Notes: generated by a model from the sequence alone, not told the origin. A stretch of 64,000 nt of DNA from Exiguobacterium sp. s193 (GCF_018618755.1 NZ_JACSMR010000003.1:62001-126000), one strand, 5' to 3'; shown: positions 16,295-25,689, counted from the first letter of the stretch. Numbers and translations: made by a program.

Positions 16295-17725
16295 TCATTC
16301 TCCTTGTTTCCAATCAAAGTATCGTTTCAACCATTTTGGCAATGGACCGTCGAAAAGACGTTCACGCCAGTAAAGATCAGCCGCACGTTGCACCGCCGCA
16401 CCACGAATCGGATACGGATGGACGACCCGTGACAATTGACCGACTTTGTCTTTGCGTGCCATCGCATAGACGACTTCCTGCATCCATTCTCCCGCCTGTT
16501 CGCCAATCGCGTGGGCACCAATCAGTTTACCACGTTTGTTTGCAATCAGTTTGACGCGTCCTTCTGTTCGACCATTAATAACGAAACGATCGACTTCATC
16601 GAGTCCTGTCTGATAGACTTTGATGTCATCATATTTTTCTCGTGCTTCTTCTTCTGTCAATCCAAGGTGGAACAGCTCAGGTGTCGTGAACGTGACCCAA
16701 GGAACAGCACGGTAATCCGGCTTCGTCCGCAGACCGAATAATGCATTCGTAACGACCGTTTTCCCTTCGAGTCCCGCGACGTGTGTGAACGGTAACGATT
16801 GAATCGTGTCCCCAACAGCAAAGATATGGCGTTGGCTCGTGCGAAGTGAGGCATCGACTTGAACGTATCCTTTTTGCACGTCTACGCCCGCTCGGTCGAG
16901 GCGTAAGGCTTCGATCCGCGGTTTACGTCCGACGGCGACGAGAACGGCATCTGTCTCGATGACACGGGATTCACCATCCGTTTCGACCGTCACTTCAATC
17001 CCGCCTGTCGCTTTTTGGACGTGTGTAACTGTCGTATTCAAGTGCAACACCAACTCTTGCTCAATTTGGCGTTGTAAAACTTCGACCATATTTTTGTCTT
17101 CTTTTGGCATCAAGGACTTCGCACCTTCGATGACCGTCACTTCTGTTCCGAGATGGGCATAGGCTTGTGAAAGCTCCATTCCGATCGCACCACCACCGAT
17201 GACGAGCAAACGTTCCGGACGTTCCGTCTGTTCGAAAATCGTTTCATTCGTCAAATACGGAATCGTATCGAGTCCTTCGATTGGTGGAATGATGGGTTGC
17301 GAACCGGTCGAGATGGCAAATTTCTCACCCACAACGAGTTGCCCTGCTACTTCGACTTCGTTTGCACTCAGGAAACTTGCTTCACCGATATAGACATCTA
17401 CGCCCAAGTCTTCGAACCGTTTTGTTCCGTCGTGCGACTGGATGATGTTTCGTGCCCGGTCGACACTTGCTTTTGTTTTCGAGTAGACGGCGTCACCGTT
17501 CAGCGTTACATTGTATTTTTCAGCAGTCTGCTTCATGACATAGACATCATGTGCTGCCTCAATCAAGGCTTTTGACGGAACACAGCCATAATGTAAGCAA
17601 TCTCCACCGAGATGCGTATGGCGTTCAATTAGAGCGACGTGTGCACCTAGACTTGCAGCGCCTGCTGCAATTGTCATGCCTGCCGCGCCGCCGCCGATAA
17701 CGACGAGTTGATAACTTTTCATCAT
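16295..17725 (-). CDS. FAD-dependent pyridine nucleotide-disulfide oxidoreductase (Lpd/MerA-like)
   Basis: A 476-residue flavoprotein. VIGGGAAGMTIAAGAASLGA binds FAD, GGDCLHYGCVPSKAL holds the redox-active Cys pair, LLVIGGGAIGMELSQAYAHLG binds NAD(P)H, and the C-terminal dimer domain contains the VHPYPI His motif. The GGDCLHYGCVPSK form is found in orphan relatives of dihydrolipoamide dehydrogenase and mercuric reductase; no dehydrogenase-complex genes are nearby and no N-terminal metal-binding domain is present. AAGGAGG fits ATG 17722 slightly better than 17725. It overlaps the DUF1499 gene and precedes DUF420. Confidence 0.85.
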   Translation of the reverse strand: MMKSYQLVVIGGGAAGMTIAAGAASLGAHVALIERHTHLGGDCLHYGCVPSKALIEAAHDVYVMKQTAEKYNVTLNGDAVYSKTKASVDRARNIIQSHDGTKRFEDLGVDVYIGEASFLSANEVEVAGQLVVGEKFAISTGSQPIIPPIEGLDTIPYLTNETIFEQTERPERLLVIGGGAIGMELSQAYAHLGTEVTVIEGAKSLMPKEDKNMVEVLQRQIEQELVLHLNTTVTHVQKATGGIEVTVETDGESRVIETDAVLVAVGRKPRIEALRLDRAGVDVQKGYVQVDASLRTSQRHIFAVGDTIQSLPFTHVAGLEGKTVVTNALFGLRTKPDYRAVPWVTFTTPELFHLGLTEEEAREKYDDIKVYQTGLDEVDRFVINGRTEGRVKLIANKRGKLIGAHAIGEQAGEWMQEVVYAMARKDKVGQLSRVVHPYPIRGAAVQRAADLYWRERLFDGPLPKWLKRYFDWKQGE

Positions 17726-18099
17726 GACTCCTCCTTCTGATAGCGCGTTGAAATATCTTCCATCCGTTTCCGGTTAACGCCCCAGTCAGAATAACCAACG
17801 CGTGAAGCAGAGCGGAAGTGCACGAGACGTGACGACTGGTCAAAGTAAAACTCGACATCGTCCTTGAAATGAAAAACTTTACTCGAGAAGACAGCATGGA
17901 TGTAATCTGGTGTTTCTTTTACAACCTTCACTCGATCGAGACTTTGTAAGATGCGCATGACTTGGAACTTCGAATCGGCCAGCGTTTCTTTAAACGGTAA
18001 AGGGTCCATCTTTAATGCTTTTTGATCTGTTTGTGTCGATACTGCATTCGGTTTTCCATTCAGCGGACTTAATGTTCCATTCGATACGCCAAGTGCCAT
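17722..18099 (-). CDS. DUF1499 family protein
   Basis: A 125-residue soluble protein with the DUF1499 pattern: residues on FKETLADSKFQVMRILQSLDR, then DYIHAVFSSKVFHFKDDVEFYFD and a C-terminal SRVGYSDWGVNRKRMEDI. The biochemical function of the family is unknown. The start MALGVSNG at 18099 is chosen for the ACGGAGGAA site upstream. Its stop overlaps the flavin oxidoreductase start, making it first gene of a three-gene operon. Confidence 0.8.
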   Translation of the reverse strand: MALGVSNGTLSPLNGKPNAVSTQTDQKALKMDPLPFKETLADSKFQVMRILQSLDRVKVVKETPDYIHAVFSSKVFHFKDDVEFYFDQSSRLVHFRSASRVGYSDWGVNRKRMEDISTRYQKEES

Positions 18100-18194
18100 G
18101 ACTGATTCCTCCGTTTCGTTTTTCAAAAAAAATTCCTATTCCCACTTTACTTTACCAGTTCGATTTCGAAAGCGCTTCTCATTCGACTCCCCCG

Positions 18195-19580
18195 TTATGC
18201 TTTCGTCACCGGGAGTAAAATCGTTGCGATGGCGCCCCCTTCCGGTTGATTATCAATGAATAGTTTTCCTTCATGCGCTTCGACCAGTTCGCGGCAAATC
18301 GAAAGACCAAGACCGGTCCCGCCTTTTCCTTTTTGAACTTGATAGAATTTTTCTGTGACATGCCGCAAATGCTCTTTCGGAATACCCGGTCCTTCATCAC
18401 TGAACGATAAGAACAAGACGCGTTCTGAACGCACCAGTCGAATCGTGATTGCACCGCCTACAGGAGAAAAGCGGATCGCATTGTCAAGAAGATTCAAGAA
18501 CACTTGCTTCAACCGGTTTTCATCGTACAGACCGATGACTTGAGCTGGTAACTTCCGCACGATCGTCACTTGTTTTTCTTCGAATTTTTGGCGTAATTGG
18601 GCCGTGACGGCTTCAATGATTTCTGTCAAGTTGACTTCTTGCCGGTACAAGACGAGGCGGCTTGTCTCAAGTTTCGAAAAATCAAGCAGCTGCTCGACGA
18701 GTGAAATCAATCGTTCTGTCTCCGAGTGAATGATCCCCATACCGAGTGAAGCCTCTTCCGGGAGTCGTTCTTTCTCTGCGAGTAACGTCTCACTCCAGCC
18801 TTTAATCGAGGTCAGTGGTGTCCGCAATTCATGCGAGATCCCGGAAATGAATTCATCCTTAAGAGTTTCCTGCTGTTTGATTTGTTGCCCCATGTAATTG
18901 ATCGTCCGTGCGAGCTCACCTAGTTCGAATGTATACTCTTCGTTCACCTTGACATCGTAGTGCTGTTTCGCGATTTGATCGGATGCACCGATGACTTCTT
19001 GAATCGGTCGGACGATGGACGAGACGAGTCGCGACGAATAAATATATGCCAGCCCCCAAATGACGACACCTAATAACAGGATGGCCAAACAAATCTCCAT
19101 CACTCGCTGATCAATCCGGTTGAGCGACGTCGTATAACGCAATGCCCCTGTCGTCTGTCCGAACGAGACGACCGGTTCCGTCACTTCGAGCAAGTGCTCC
19201 TTCGTCGAAGTGTCATCATAACGTTTTGTTATTGTTTCCCCAGCTTGCAGTTCTGTAACCTCATCTTTTGTTAACTTTCGTTTCGAAATGAATCCCGTCG
19301 AGGAGTAGCGGGGTGTCCCTTTCTCGTCCAATACTTCAATTTCAGCATCTTCATACGCATAGGAATCGAGCACCTCATGAATGGTTTCGTCCGAGTCCAT
19401 ATAGTCATAAGCCAAGCCACTGTTTGCGAACAACACGGCACTTGCATTGGCATGACGCTTCAAGACATCCGTCGCCGTCACGTAATAGTAATTGTAGGTC
19501 ACGAACGAAAGGATCCCGATGACAAGTAACACCGTCACCGTGATGATCGTCATGAACCGCATTAAAATCTGTCGTTTCAT
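18195..19580 (-). CDS. Membrane sensor histidine kinase
   Basis: The 461-residue kinase has one helix at about residues 8-28, an extracytoplasmic sensor to about 160, a second helix, then a HAMP linker. HisKA (GISHELRTPLTSIKGWSETL) and an ATPase domain (NLLDNAIRFSP, DEGPGIP, GGTGLGLSI) follow. It is of the PhoR/ResE architecture but the signal is unknown. It overlaps the response regulator by 4 bp, and a lipoprotein gene precedes both, which suggests a sensor complex at the membrane surface. Confidence 0.85.
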   Translation of the reverse strand: MKRQILMRFMTIITVTVLLVIGILSFVTYNYYYVTATDVLKRHANASAVLFANSGLAYDYMDSDETIHEVLDSYAYEDAEIEVLDEKGTPRYSSTGFISKRKLTKDEVTELQAGETITKRYDDTSTKEHLLEVTEPVVSFGQTTGALRYTTSLNRIDQRVMEICLAILLLGVVIWGLAYIYSSRLVSSIVRPIQEVIGASDQIAKQHYDVKVNEEYTFELGELARTINYMGQQIKQQETLKDEFISGISHELRTPLTSIKGWSETLLAEKERLPEEASLGMGIIHSETERLISLVEQLLDFSKLETSRLVLYRQEVNLTEIIEAVTAQLRQKFEEKQVTIVRKLPAQVIGLYDENRLKQVFLNLLDNAIRFSPVGGAITIRLVRSERVLFLSFSDEGPGIPKEHLRHVTEKFYQVQKGKGGTGLGLSICRELVEAHEGKLFIDNQPEGGAIATILLPVTKA

Positions 19581-20269
19581 TTTTCGTTACGCCATTTATA
19601 CCCATGTCCCCACAGTGTTTCGATGAACTGTGGTTCCGCCGGGTTCTCTTCGATTTTTTGACGCAGACGACGAATGTTGACGTCGACGGTTTTTCGGTCG
19701 CCGAAATAATTTTCCCCCCACACGGCATCGAGTAATTCATCACGTGACATGACTTGATCCTCATTTTTAATGAAGTGACACAGCAAGTCGTATTCAGTCG
19801 GCGTCACTTCAACGTCGATGCCCCCTTTTTGGACCCGCTTCGCACCAAGGTCGATTCGGAATGGTCCTGAAATCAACTCACGTGGTTGTTTCCGGCGACG
19901 TAACGTCTCAACACGACGTAACAAGGACTGGATGCGCGCTAACAGTTCAGCTGGACTAAACGGCTTCGCGATATAATCGTCCGCTCCGACGCTCAGTCCC
20001 ATCACTTTATCTTCCTCGCGTGTCCGCGCCGTCAACATGATGATCCCAACGACCTCATCCTGGGCCCGTGCTTGCTCACATACAGCGAATCCATCGACTT
20101 CAGGCATCATGATATCAAGTAACATGATGTCGAATGTCTCTTGTTTAAATTGTTCTAATGCTTCTCGTCCATTCTCGGCCTCAATCACTTCATACCCTGC
20201 CCGTTTTAAATTAATGACGATGAAACTTCGAATCGCATGTTCATCTTCGGCCACTAAAATTTTTGTCAT
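19577..20269 (-). CDS. OmpR-family response regulator
   Basis: A 230-residue regulator. The receiver has the acidic pair in AEDE, the phosphorylated Asp in MLLDIMMPEVDG, Thr in MLTART and Lys in AKPFSP. A winged-helix output domain follows (EYDLLCHFIKNEDQVMSRDELLDAVWG, then KTVDVNIRRLRQKIE). It partners the kinase whose start overlaps its stop. The 23-bp gap from the upstream lipoprotein gene suggests one transcript. Confidence 0.9.
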   Translation of the reverse strand: MTKILVAEDEHAIRSFIVINLKRAGYEVIEAENGREALEQFKQETFDIMLLDIMMPEVDGFAVCEQARAQDEVVGIIMLTARTREEDKVMGLSVGADDYIAKPFSPAELLARIQSLLRRVETLRRRKQPRELISGPFRIDLGAKRVQKGGIDVEVTPTEYDLLCHFIKNEDQVMSRDELLDAVWGENYFGDRKTVDVNIRRLRQKIEENPAEPQFIETLWGHGYKWRNEK

Positions 20270-20292
20270 GTCCTGTTCCTCCTACTTCGACT

Positions 20293-21555
20293 TTATTCGA
20301 CGAGTGTGACGTTTGCCGCATACTCTTCATATGATTTTGTCGTGTCGATCACGTAAACATAATCGACACCTTCTTTAATCCGCTTCTTCTGCTGATTTGC
20401 GATATATTGACTCTTCGGGATAACTTCCAGTTCAAAGTCAATCTCATTTGTTTCTTGGTTGATGAAACGAACACGGTTATCTTTTTTTTCAATCGTTTCC
20501 CGCGTCGCCCAGCGTGCCGGAAAACGCATCACGAAATTGTACTCTAAATCAATGTATTGCTCTTCCCGTAGTTCAAATCCCGACTCGAGAAAAGGTGCGA
20601 CATCCAGTCCATTCCAGGTATAGTAAGCCGTGATACGTGGTTTTTCCTCGTCACTACGCCCTCTGCTTCCTTTCGGTGTATACTGATGGGCGAATTCAAT
20701 GACACTGTCCTGGTCGACATCTTTCGGATACGTATACATCGGTTCGACGATTTCAAGTTGGTCACCAAACGTGTGCTGCATCAATTTCCCTTGTTCGAGC
20801 CGTAACAGCAACACATGCATCGTTGCATCGCGCGTAAAGGAAACGAGTAATCCATTCGTTTTAGATACATCAACAGCGTCCACCTCAAACAAATCATGAT
20901 CGGCAAACAAATCGCCATCCTTTGTTGTCAGTGTGGTCGTTTGGCGCACAGATAGGTCGGAAACATCTTTGTAGTAGACTACTTGAGCCGGTCGCCCTTT
21001 TTTCAAAAGAAGCAAGTCTTGCTTCTGATCTTGATTCAAGTCAGCGATTGCGACACGGTCATATGTATCTACTTTTCTAATTTTTGCAGACGAACGCAGC
21101 AGGTCTTTCAATACATATACCGTATTCGTATTGAGATCCTCGATGCCGATGACTAATTGATTCGATGTTTTCGTTTGGTCCGATACGACATGCAATTGAT
21201 CAATCGCTTTTCCTTCTGCAATCGGTCGACGGACTTTTAAAGACCAACTATCTTTATTGCGGACATGGATCAATAGATGGATTTGAAATGTCCCATCCAC
21301 TTCCTTTCGGTAAAACGTGACGGCCTCTTCATGCCCATCTTGGTTCAAATCAATCAATTCATATAACCTCGAAACCGATTGATTTCGAGGGGCAATGATT
21401 TCTGCTTGTTTCGGGAGATCACGGTCGATTTTTTCTTTTAATGCTGTTTCCCACTTCGGCAGGGCGGGATGTTCCAACAAGGTTGCCGGATGGGGTAACG
21501 TCAGCCCGCATCCAGCTAGATAGAGGGTCGATATAATGATGACAAGATATTTCAT
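20293..21555 (-). CDS. Lipoprotein with calcium-loop-like repeats, linked to a two-component system
   Basis: The 420-residue protein has a lipoprotein signal (LYLAGC), so it should be anchored outside the membrane. Three DxNxDG-type loops are visible: DLNQDGHEEAV, DLNQDQKQDLL and DVDQDSVIEFA. Spaced about 100 residues apart, they resemble the metal-binding loops of FG-GAP/VCBS propeller repeats. It is not a family I can name. Being first in an operon with a kinase and regulator, it may sense or modulate the signal; this is inference. Confidence 0.7.
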   Translation of the reverse strand: MKYLVIIISTLYLAGCGLTLPHPATLLEHPALPKWETALKEKIDRDLPKQAEIIAPRNQSVSRLYELIDLNQDGHEEAVTFYRKEVDGTFQIHLLIHVRNKDSWSLKVRRPIAEGKAIDQLHVVSDQTKTSNQLVIGIEDLNTNTVYVLKDLLRSSAKIRKVDTYDRVAIADLNQDQKQDLLLLKKGRPAQVVYYKDVSDLSVRQTTTLTTKDGDLFADHDLFEVDAVDVSKTNGLLVSFTRDATMHVLLLRLEQGKLMQHTFGDQLEIVEPMYTYPKDVDQDSVIEFAHQYTPKGSRGRSDEEKPRITAYYTWNGLDVAPFLESGFELREEQYIDLEYNFVMRFPARWATRETIEKKDNRVRFINQETNEIDFELEVIPKSQYIANQQKKRIKEGVDYVYVIDTTKSYEEYAANVTLVE

Positions 21556-21681
21556 AGTAATTGAATCCTTTCCATTCGTGCTCTAACCAAACTGTATCAC
21601 ACTCTCCTTAAGTAGAGTATATTGTCGAACAGGGACCAACTTGGTACGATGGAACAGATAATTGAAAGGGGTTTACACTTT

Positions 21682-22488
21682 ATGGCTTACGAAATGATCG
21701 TCCTCGATCTTGACGATACGTTACTGACGAGTGACCACACGATTTCTCCCAAGACAAAACAAGCACTACTCGATTTACAACGCCGCGGAAAAAAAGTCGT
21801 CCTTGCGAGCGGCCGACCTACTTATGCGATGATTGATTTAGCAAAAGAACTTGAACTTGAACGGTACGGCAGTTACATCCTCAGTTTCAACGGGGCTTCA
21901 ATCATCGACTGCAAGACGAATGAATCACTTTTCTCAAGCACGCTTAGTCCGGAAACGGTGCATCATTTGTATGATTTAAGTCAACGGGAAAACATTTATA
22001 TCCACACGTATGTCGGGCATCAGATTTTTACGGAAACTCCGAATGAATACACGACCCTCGAAGGTGAGTTGACAGGGATGGAAGTCATCACGGTCCCGGA
22101 CTTTAAAGCTTCCGTGACAGAACCGGTCGTCAAGTGTTTGATGCTCGCTGAAGAAAACCGTTTAGCTGAAGTCGAGCAACAACTTCAAGTCGAACTTGCC
22201 GGTCAACTGGCAGTCGCACGCTCGAAACCATTTTTCCTTGAATTCACAGAAGCTGGCGTAACGAAAGGCACGAGTTTAGAACTGCTCGCGAATCATCTCG
22301 GGCTCAAACAGGACGAAGTGATTGCTTGCGGTGACGGCAACAATGACTTATCGATGATTGAATGGGCCGGACTCGGTGTTGCGATGGCAAACGCCGCTGA
22401 TACCGTTAAAGAACGGGCACAACACATGACGGCTTCAAATGACGAAGACGGCATTGCGCTCGTCATTGAGCAATTCATGATGGACTAA
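21682..22488 (+). CDS. HAD-superfamily Cof-type sugar phosphatase
   Basis: A 268-residue hydrolase of the Cof/IIB branch. Motif I is VLDLDDTLL, motif II LASGR, the Lys is in VTKGTSL and motif III/IV is ACGDGNNDLSMIE. Relatives dephosphorylate sugar phosphates, FMN or pyridoxal phosphate with broad specificity. The ATG at 21682 follows GAAAGGGG at 10 nt; the upstream in-frame ATG at 21622 lacks a ribosome site. A terminator follows. Confidence 0.85.
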   Translation: MAYEMIVLDLDDTLLTSDHTISPKTKQALLDLQRRGKKVVLASGRPTYAMIDLAKELELERYGSYILSFNGASIIDCKTNESLFSSTLSPETVHHLYDLSQRENIYIHTYVGHQIFTETPNEYTTLEGELTGMEVITVPDFKASVTEPVVKCLMLAEENRLAEVEQQLQVELAGQLAVARSKPFFLEFTEAGVTKGTSLELLANHLGLKQDEVIACGDGNNDLSMIEWAGLGVAMANAADTVKERAQHMTASNDEDGIALVIEQFMMD

Positions 22489-22546
22489 GAACAAGAACAG
22501 AAGTTGAGGTATTTCGCACATGTCATGCTTCTTCGACTGCAAACTA

Positions 22547-22593
22547 AAAAGAGGGGTTTGTCCATCGGCATGATGGCAACCCCTCTTTTTTTT
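22547..22593 (+). terminator. Rho-independent terminator
   Basis: AGAGGGGTT...CCATC / GATGG...AACCCCTCT stem with T8. Confidence 0.85.
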
Positions 22594-22635
22594 ATCGTCG
22601 TATCTAGCATCCCACTAACGAATGAAACGATTCGC

Positions 22636-23295
22636 TTATGAAATACACCAATCAATCGGTGGACGCCCTTGTTTTTCAAGCCACTGATTGACATGTGAGT
22701 ACGGTTTCGTCCCAAAAAAACCGCGGCTCGCCGACAAGGGACTCGGGTGGACCGATTCTAAAATCAAATGACGGGACGCATCAATTAAAGGTTTCTTACT
22801 TTTCGCGTGATTTCCCCAAAGGATGAATGCGATCGGCTCTTGTTGTGCACTGAGGACTTCAATCACGCGGTCAGTAAACGTGCCCCATCCCTTTTTAGCA
22901 TGTGACCCTGCCTTGCCGGCTTCTACCGTCAGCGATGTATTTAAGAGGAACACACCTTCGTTCGACCACTTCTCGAGATTGCCGGTCGTCGGTTGCTCAC
23001 ATCCGATGTCCGCCACGAGTTCCTTGTACATATTTCGAAGAGACGGTGGAATCGCCACTCCGTCATTAACTGAAAAACTCAATCCATTCGCTTGATTGGG
23101 ACCATGATAAGGATCCTGTCCTAAAATGACACAGCGGACATCTGTCGGCGCGACAGCATCAAACGCATGAAAAATCCGATTTTTCTCAGGATAGACCGTC
23201 GTTTCGTCATACGCCGTTTGGACGAATGACCACAACTCTTGAAAATAAGGTTGTGCTTTTTCTTCCTGTAAGATTTTTTGCCAAGCCGGATGCAT
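22636..23295 (-). CDS. ung: Uracil-DNA glycosylase
   Basis: This 219-residue enzyme removes uracil from DNA at the start of base excision repair. The water-activating motif GQDPYHGPNQANGLSFSV and the C-terminal HPSPLSA with catalytic His are both present; size fits the bacterial enzyme. The ATG at 23295 is set by AAGGAG 9 nt upstream and by the family N-terminus (HPAWQKIL). It is a single gene, divergent from the tagA-like gene. Confidence 0.95.
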   Translation of the reverse strand: MHPAWQKILQEEKAQPYFQELWSFVQTAYDETTVYPEKNRIFHAFDAVAPTDVRCVILGQDPYHGPNQANGLSFSVNDGVAIPPSLRNMYKELVADIGCEQPTTGNLEKWSNEGVFLLNTSLTVEAGKAGSHAKKGWGTFTDRVIEVLSAQQEPIAFILWGNHAKSKKPLIDASRHLILESVHPSPLSASRGFFGTKPYSHVNQWLEKQGRPPIDWCIS

Positions 23296-23375
23296 ATACT
23301 TCACTCCTTTTTCAGTCTTAGGACCCTGTTTGTTGAGAGTCGTTCTGCTATGATGGAAAATGAGGTGGAATAACA

Positions 23376-24098
23376 ATGATTCAAACAACAAAACTCTTCG
23401 GTTTACCATTCGTCAACGCGACACCATCAACATGGTATAACCACATTAAAACAATCTTACACGATAATGAGAAAGCTTTTCTCGTTACAGCGAACCCCGA
23501 ACTTGTTCTTCGTTCCTTACGGGATCCGGCATATAATGCCATCCTGAACAGAGCGACATTCATCACACCCGACGGCATTGGCGTCACGGCTGCAAGCAAA
23601 CGGATGGGCGAACCCTTACAGGCGACGCTTCCCGGGATTGAAACGGCACGCGAGTTGTTGCGAACCGCAGATGCTTTGCACAAACGTGTTTTTTTACTCG
23701 GCGGTCGTCCAGAAGTCATGAAGTCGCTGATTAAACAATTGTCGATTCGTTTCCCGAACATCCAGTTCGTCGGAACGTTTCATGGTTTCGGAAAGAATCA
23801 GGAGGCTGCTGACGCAATCCGCTCCGCCAATGCGGATTTAATCCTTGTCGCGCTCGGTGCCCCGAAACAGGAAGAGTGGATTGATTCTGTCTACAGTCTG
23901 GTCGATCACGGTATTTTCATCGGCGTCGGCGGTGCCTTCGACGTCTGGTCCGGCCACAGTAAACGTGCCCCGAAACTGTTTCGTCAGTTGAAGCTCGAAT
24001 GGCTGTACCGCATTTCGACACATCCACGCGGTTTCGAAAAATTAAAGGACCTTGTCCTTTTCGCTTTGCTGGTCTTACGTAAAAAATCACGCATTTAA
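23376..24098 (+). CDS. tagA: WecG/TagA/CpsF family glycosyltransferase
   Basis: A 240-residue membrane-associated transferase. TagA adds N-acetylmannosamine to lipid-linked GlcNAc-PP-undecaprenol, the linkage unit of wall teichoic acid. Visible are the VTANPEL motif (Thr) and TPDGIGV (catalytic Asp), LGGRPEV, and the GAPKQEEW plus GVGGAFDVWSG region. The C-terminal basic/hydrophobic tail probably docks on the membrane. GAGGTGG lies before the ATG. No other teichoic acid genes are adjacent, so a role in another surface polymer is possible. Confidence 0.85.
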   Translation: MIQTTKLFGLPFVNATPSTWYNHIKTILHDNEKAFLVTANPELVLRSLRDPAYNAILNRATFITPDGIGVTAASKRMGEPLQATLPGIETARELLRTADALHKRVFLLGGRPEVMKSLIKQLSIRFPNIQFVGTFHGFGKNQEAADAIRSANADLILVALGAPKQEEWIDSVYSLVDHGIFIGVGGAFDVWSGHSKRAPKLFRQLKLEWLYRISTHPRGFEKLKDLVLFALLVLRKKSRI

Positions 24099-24102
24099 CA
24101 AA

Positions 24103-24140
24103 AAAAGCCCTTCCCCCGATGCATCGGGCGAAGGGTTTTT
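24103..24140. terminator. Bidirectional terminator
   Basis: AGCCCTTCcCCCGATG / CATCGGGcGAAGGGTT with flanking A and T runs between convergent genes. Confidence 0.85.
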
Positions 24141-24146
24141 CCAATC

Positions 24147-24779
24147 TTACGCGTTGACCGTTGAGAACGAACGACCGAGTTCTTTAGCTTTCGCGATTGC
24201 TTCTTCTTTGATTTCTTCTGCTTTTTCTGGGTTCATTGCCATACCTTCAATGAAGAGCGCGTCGTATTCAGTGACACCTGTGAATGCGAGTGCTTGACGG
24301 AGGTAATCGTCACCGAAGTTCAAGCCAGAACCTGTGTAAACGCCACCTGTTGCTTGGATGTGGAGTGCTTTTTTGCCTTCCATCAATCCTTTTGGACCTT
24401 CAGCTGTGTATGCGAATGTTTTTCCAGCAAGAAGGACGCTGTCGATGTACATTTTGAGTCGTGCCGGGAATGAGAAGTTCCACATTGGTGTAACGAAAAC
24501 ATACTCGTCAGCTGCCATGAATTGCTCAAGGTGTTTCGTCATTGTGCCGACTTTAGCGATTTCAACTTCTGAAAGCTCTTCGCCTGTCGCGAATTTGCCC
24601 CATGCGCTTAATACGTCTGTATCGATTTCTTGGACGTCTTCGCTGTAGAGGTTAAGTACTTCTACTTCTGCATTTGGGTTTGCTGCTTTATAGCTTTCAA
24701 GGAACGCTTCACCTGTTTGAAGGCTGAACGAATGTTCCGTAGATTTCGGGTTAACAGTTACATAAAGTAATTTAGTCAT
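24147..24779 (-). CDS. azoR: FMN-dependent NADH-azoreductase
   Basis: A 210-residue flavodoxin-fold quinone/azo reductase. The N-terminus MTKLLYVTVNPKSTEHSFS holds the phosphate-binding loop, FVTPMWNFSFPARLKMYID binds FMN, and QATGGVYTG completes the site. Enzymes of this family reduce quinones and azo dyes and protect against electrophile stress. The ATG at 24779 matches the family start. A MarR-type gene lies upstream on the same strand, as for B. subtilis azoR genes. Confidence 0.9.
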   Translation of the reverse strand: MTKLLYVTVNPKSTEHSFSLQTGEAFLESYKAANPNAEVEVLNLYSEDVQEIDTDVLSAWGKFATGEELSEVEIAKVGTMTKHLEQFMAADEYVFVTPMWNFSFPARLKMYIDSVLLAGKTFAYTAEGPKGLMEGKKALHIQATGGVYTGSGLNFGDDYLRQALAFTGVTEYDALFIEGMAMNPEKAEEIKEEAIAKAKELGRSFSTVNA

Positions 24780-24819
24780 TTTTATTTCTCCTTTGTATCT
24801 AAAGTAATTTCTGTAACTA

Positions 24820-24848
24820 AACATACCAACAACATTTTTATTTGTCAA
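24820..24848 (-). promoter_or_regulatory. Sigma-A promoter of the azoreductase gene
   Basis: On the minus strand TTGACA (24843-24848), a 17-nt spacer and TATGTT (24820-24825). An imperfect inverted repeat AGTTAC...ATTACT (24802-24817) lies just downstream and could be a MarR site. Confidence 0.7.
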
Positions 24849-25122
24849 TTAGTTTGATTTCAAAGTATTAAGTTTTTTAAGTACTGTTTCTTGTGTGGAA
24901 CAGCCCGGTGAAGCATATGACTTCGGCTGTAGACAAGTTCTTCTGAAAAATGAAGCGTTCAGATGTACTGCGCTCCCCCGTCTCCAAAGTGGAAAATAAC
25001 GACGCTTTTCTCTCCCACTATCACCTTTTCTACATGCAGAAACGCCGATGACTCCGAAATACGGAATCGCCGGCGTTTCTGATGCACAGAGTGGAATGCT
25101 CATCCCAGACACCATCTAAAGA
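24849..25122. other. Intergenic region with two hairpins, no gene seen
   Basis: Between the MarR gene and the azoR promoter. It holds a long imperfect hairpin at 25037-25081 (CAGAAACGCCG / CGGCGTTTCTG with an inner GACTCCG/CGGAATC pair), without a T run on either side, and a weaker CAGCC...GGCTG hairpin near 24901-24929. An open frame crosses the region but has no ribosome site and unnatural composition. Confidence 0.5.
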
Positions 25123-25581
25123 TTACGCTTCTTCAGAAGGTATATAGTTGTCCGCACGATATCCAATCCGTTTTAATTGGTCAATCAGTTGTTCTTTTTC
25201 ACTCACCGTTAAGTCGCTGAATAAGTCAGTCAAGAAGGCTTCGTGTTTTGGGAATGTTTCTTCCATCAACGCCTGTCCCGCCTCCGTCAGTGTACCAAAC
25301 GTCACACGGCGATCGGTCGGACACGATTTCCGTGCCAACAATCCACGATTTTCAAGTTTATCTACTACATAAGTGACACTTCCGCTCGTCAATAAAATCT
25401 TATCACCGATTTGCTGGAGCGGTGTCTCACCTTTATGGTACAGCAGCTCGAGTACTCCAAATTCCGATGGATTTAATTGATGCGTCTTGATATCAGCCTT
25501 CACTTGTTCCGTCACAGCATGCATCGTTCGTGATAAAACAACGAGCAATTTTAGTGCTAGCTTTGAATCTGTCACGTCCAT
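25123..25581 (-). CDS. MarR-family transcriptional regulator
   Basis: A 152-residue winged-helix repressor. The DNA-binding part reads SEFGVLELLYHKGETPLQQIGDKILLTSGSVTYVVDKLENRGLL and is followed by the wing SCPTDRRVTFGTLTEAG. No Cys is placed near the N-terminus as in redox-sensing MhqR/YodB types, though a single Cys is present in the wing (KSCPTDRR). Located upstream of azoR, it is a plausible regulator of it. AGAGGGG precedes the ATG. Confidence 0.85.
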   Translation of the reverse strand: MDVTDSKLALKLLVVLSRTMHAVTEQVKADIKTHQLNPSEFGVLELLYHKGETPLQQIGDKILLTSGSVTYVVDKLENRGLLARKSCPTDRRVTFGTLTEAGQALMEETFPKHEAFLTDLFSDLTVSEKEQLIDQLKRIGYRADNYIPSEEA

Positions 25582-25689
25582 TTACGTTCGCCCCTCTTTA
25601 TCTTGATTCGCAAATAATCATAGTCCTCTTTTTTCCATTGGTCAATTGTCGTCAAATGTTCTGCTCCGCAAATTCTTTTGAAATGGCGC

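Noticed and set aside
24849-25115. An 88-codon minus-strand frame between azoR and marR
   Set aside because: No ribosome site; it runs through a long hairpin and the azoR promoter region.
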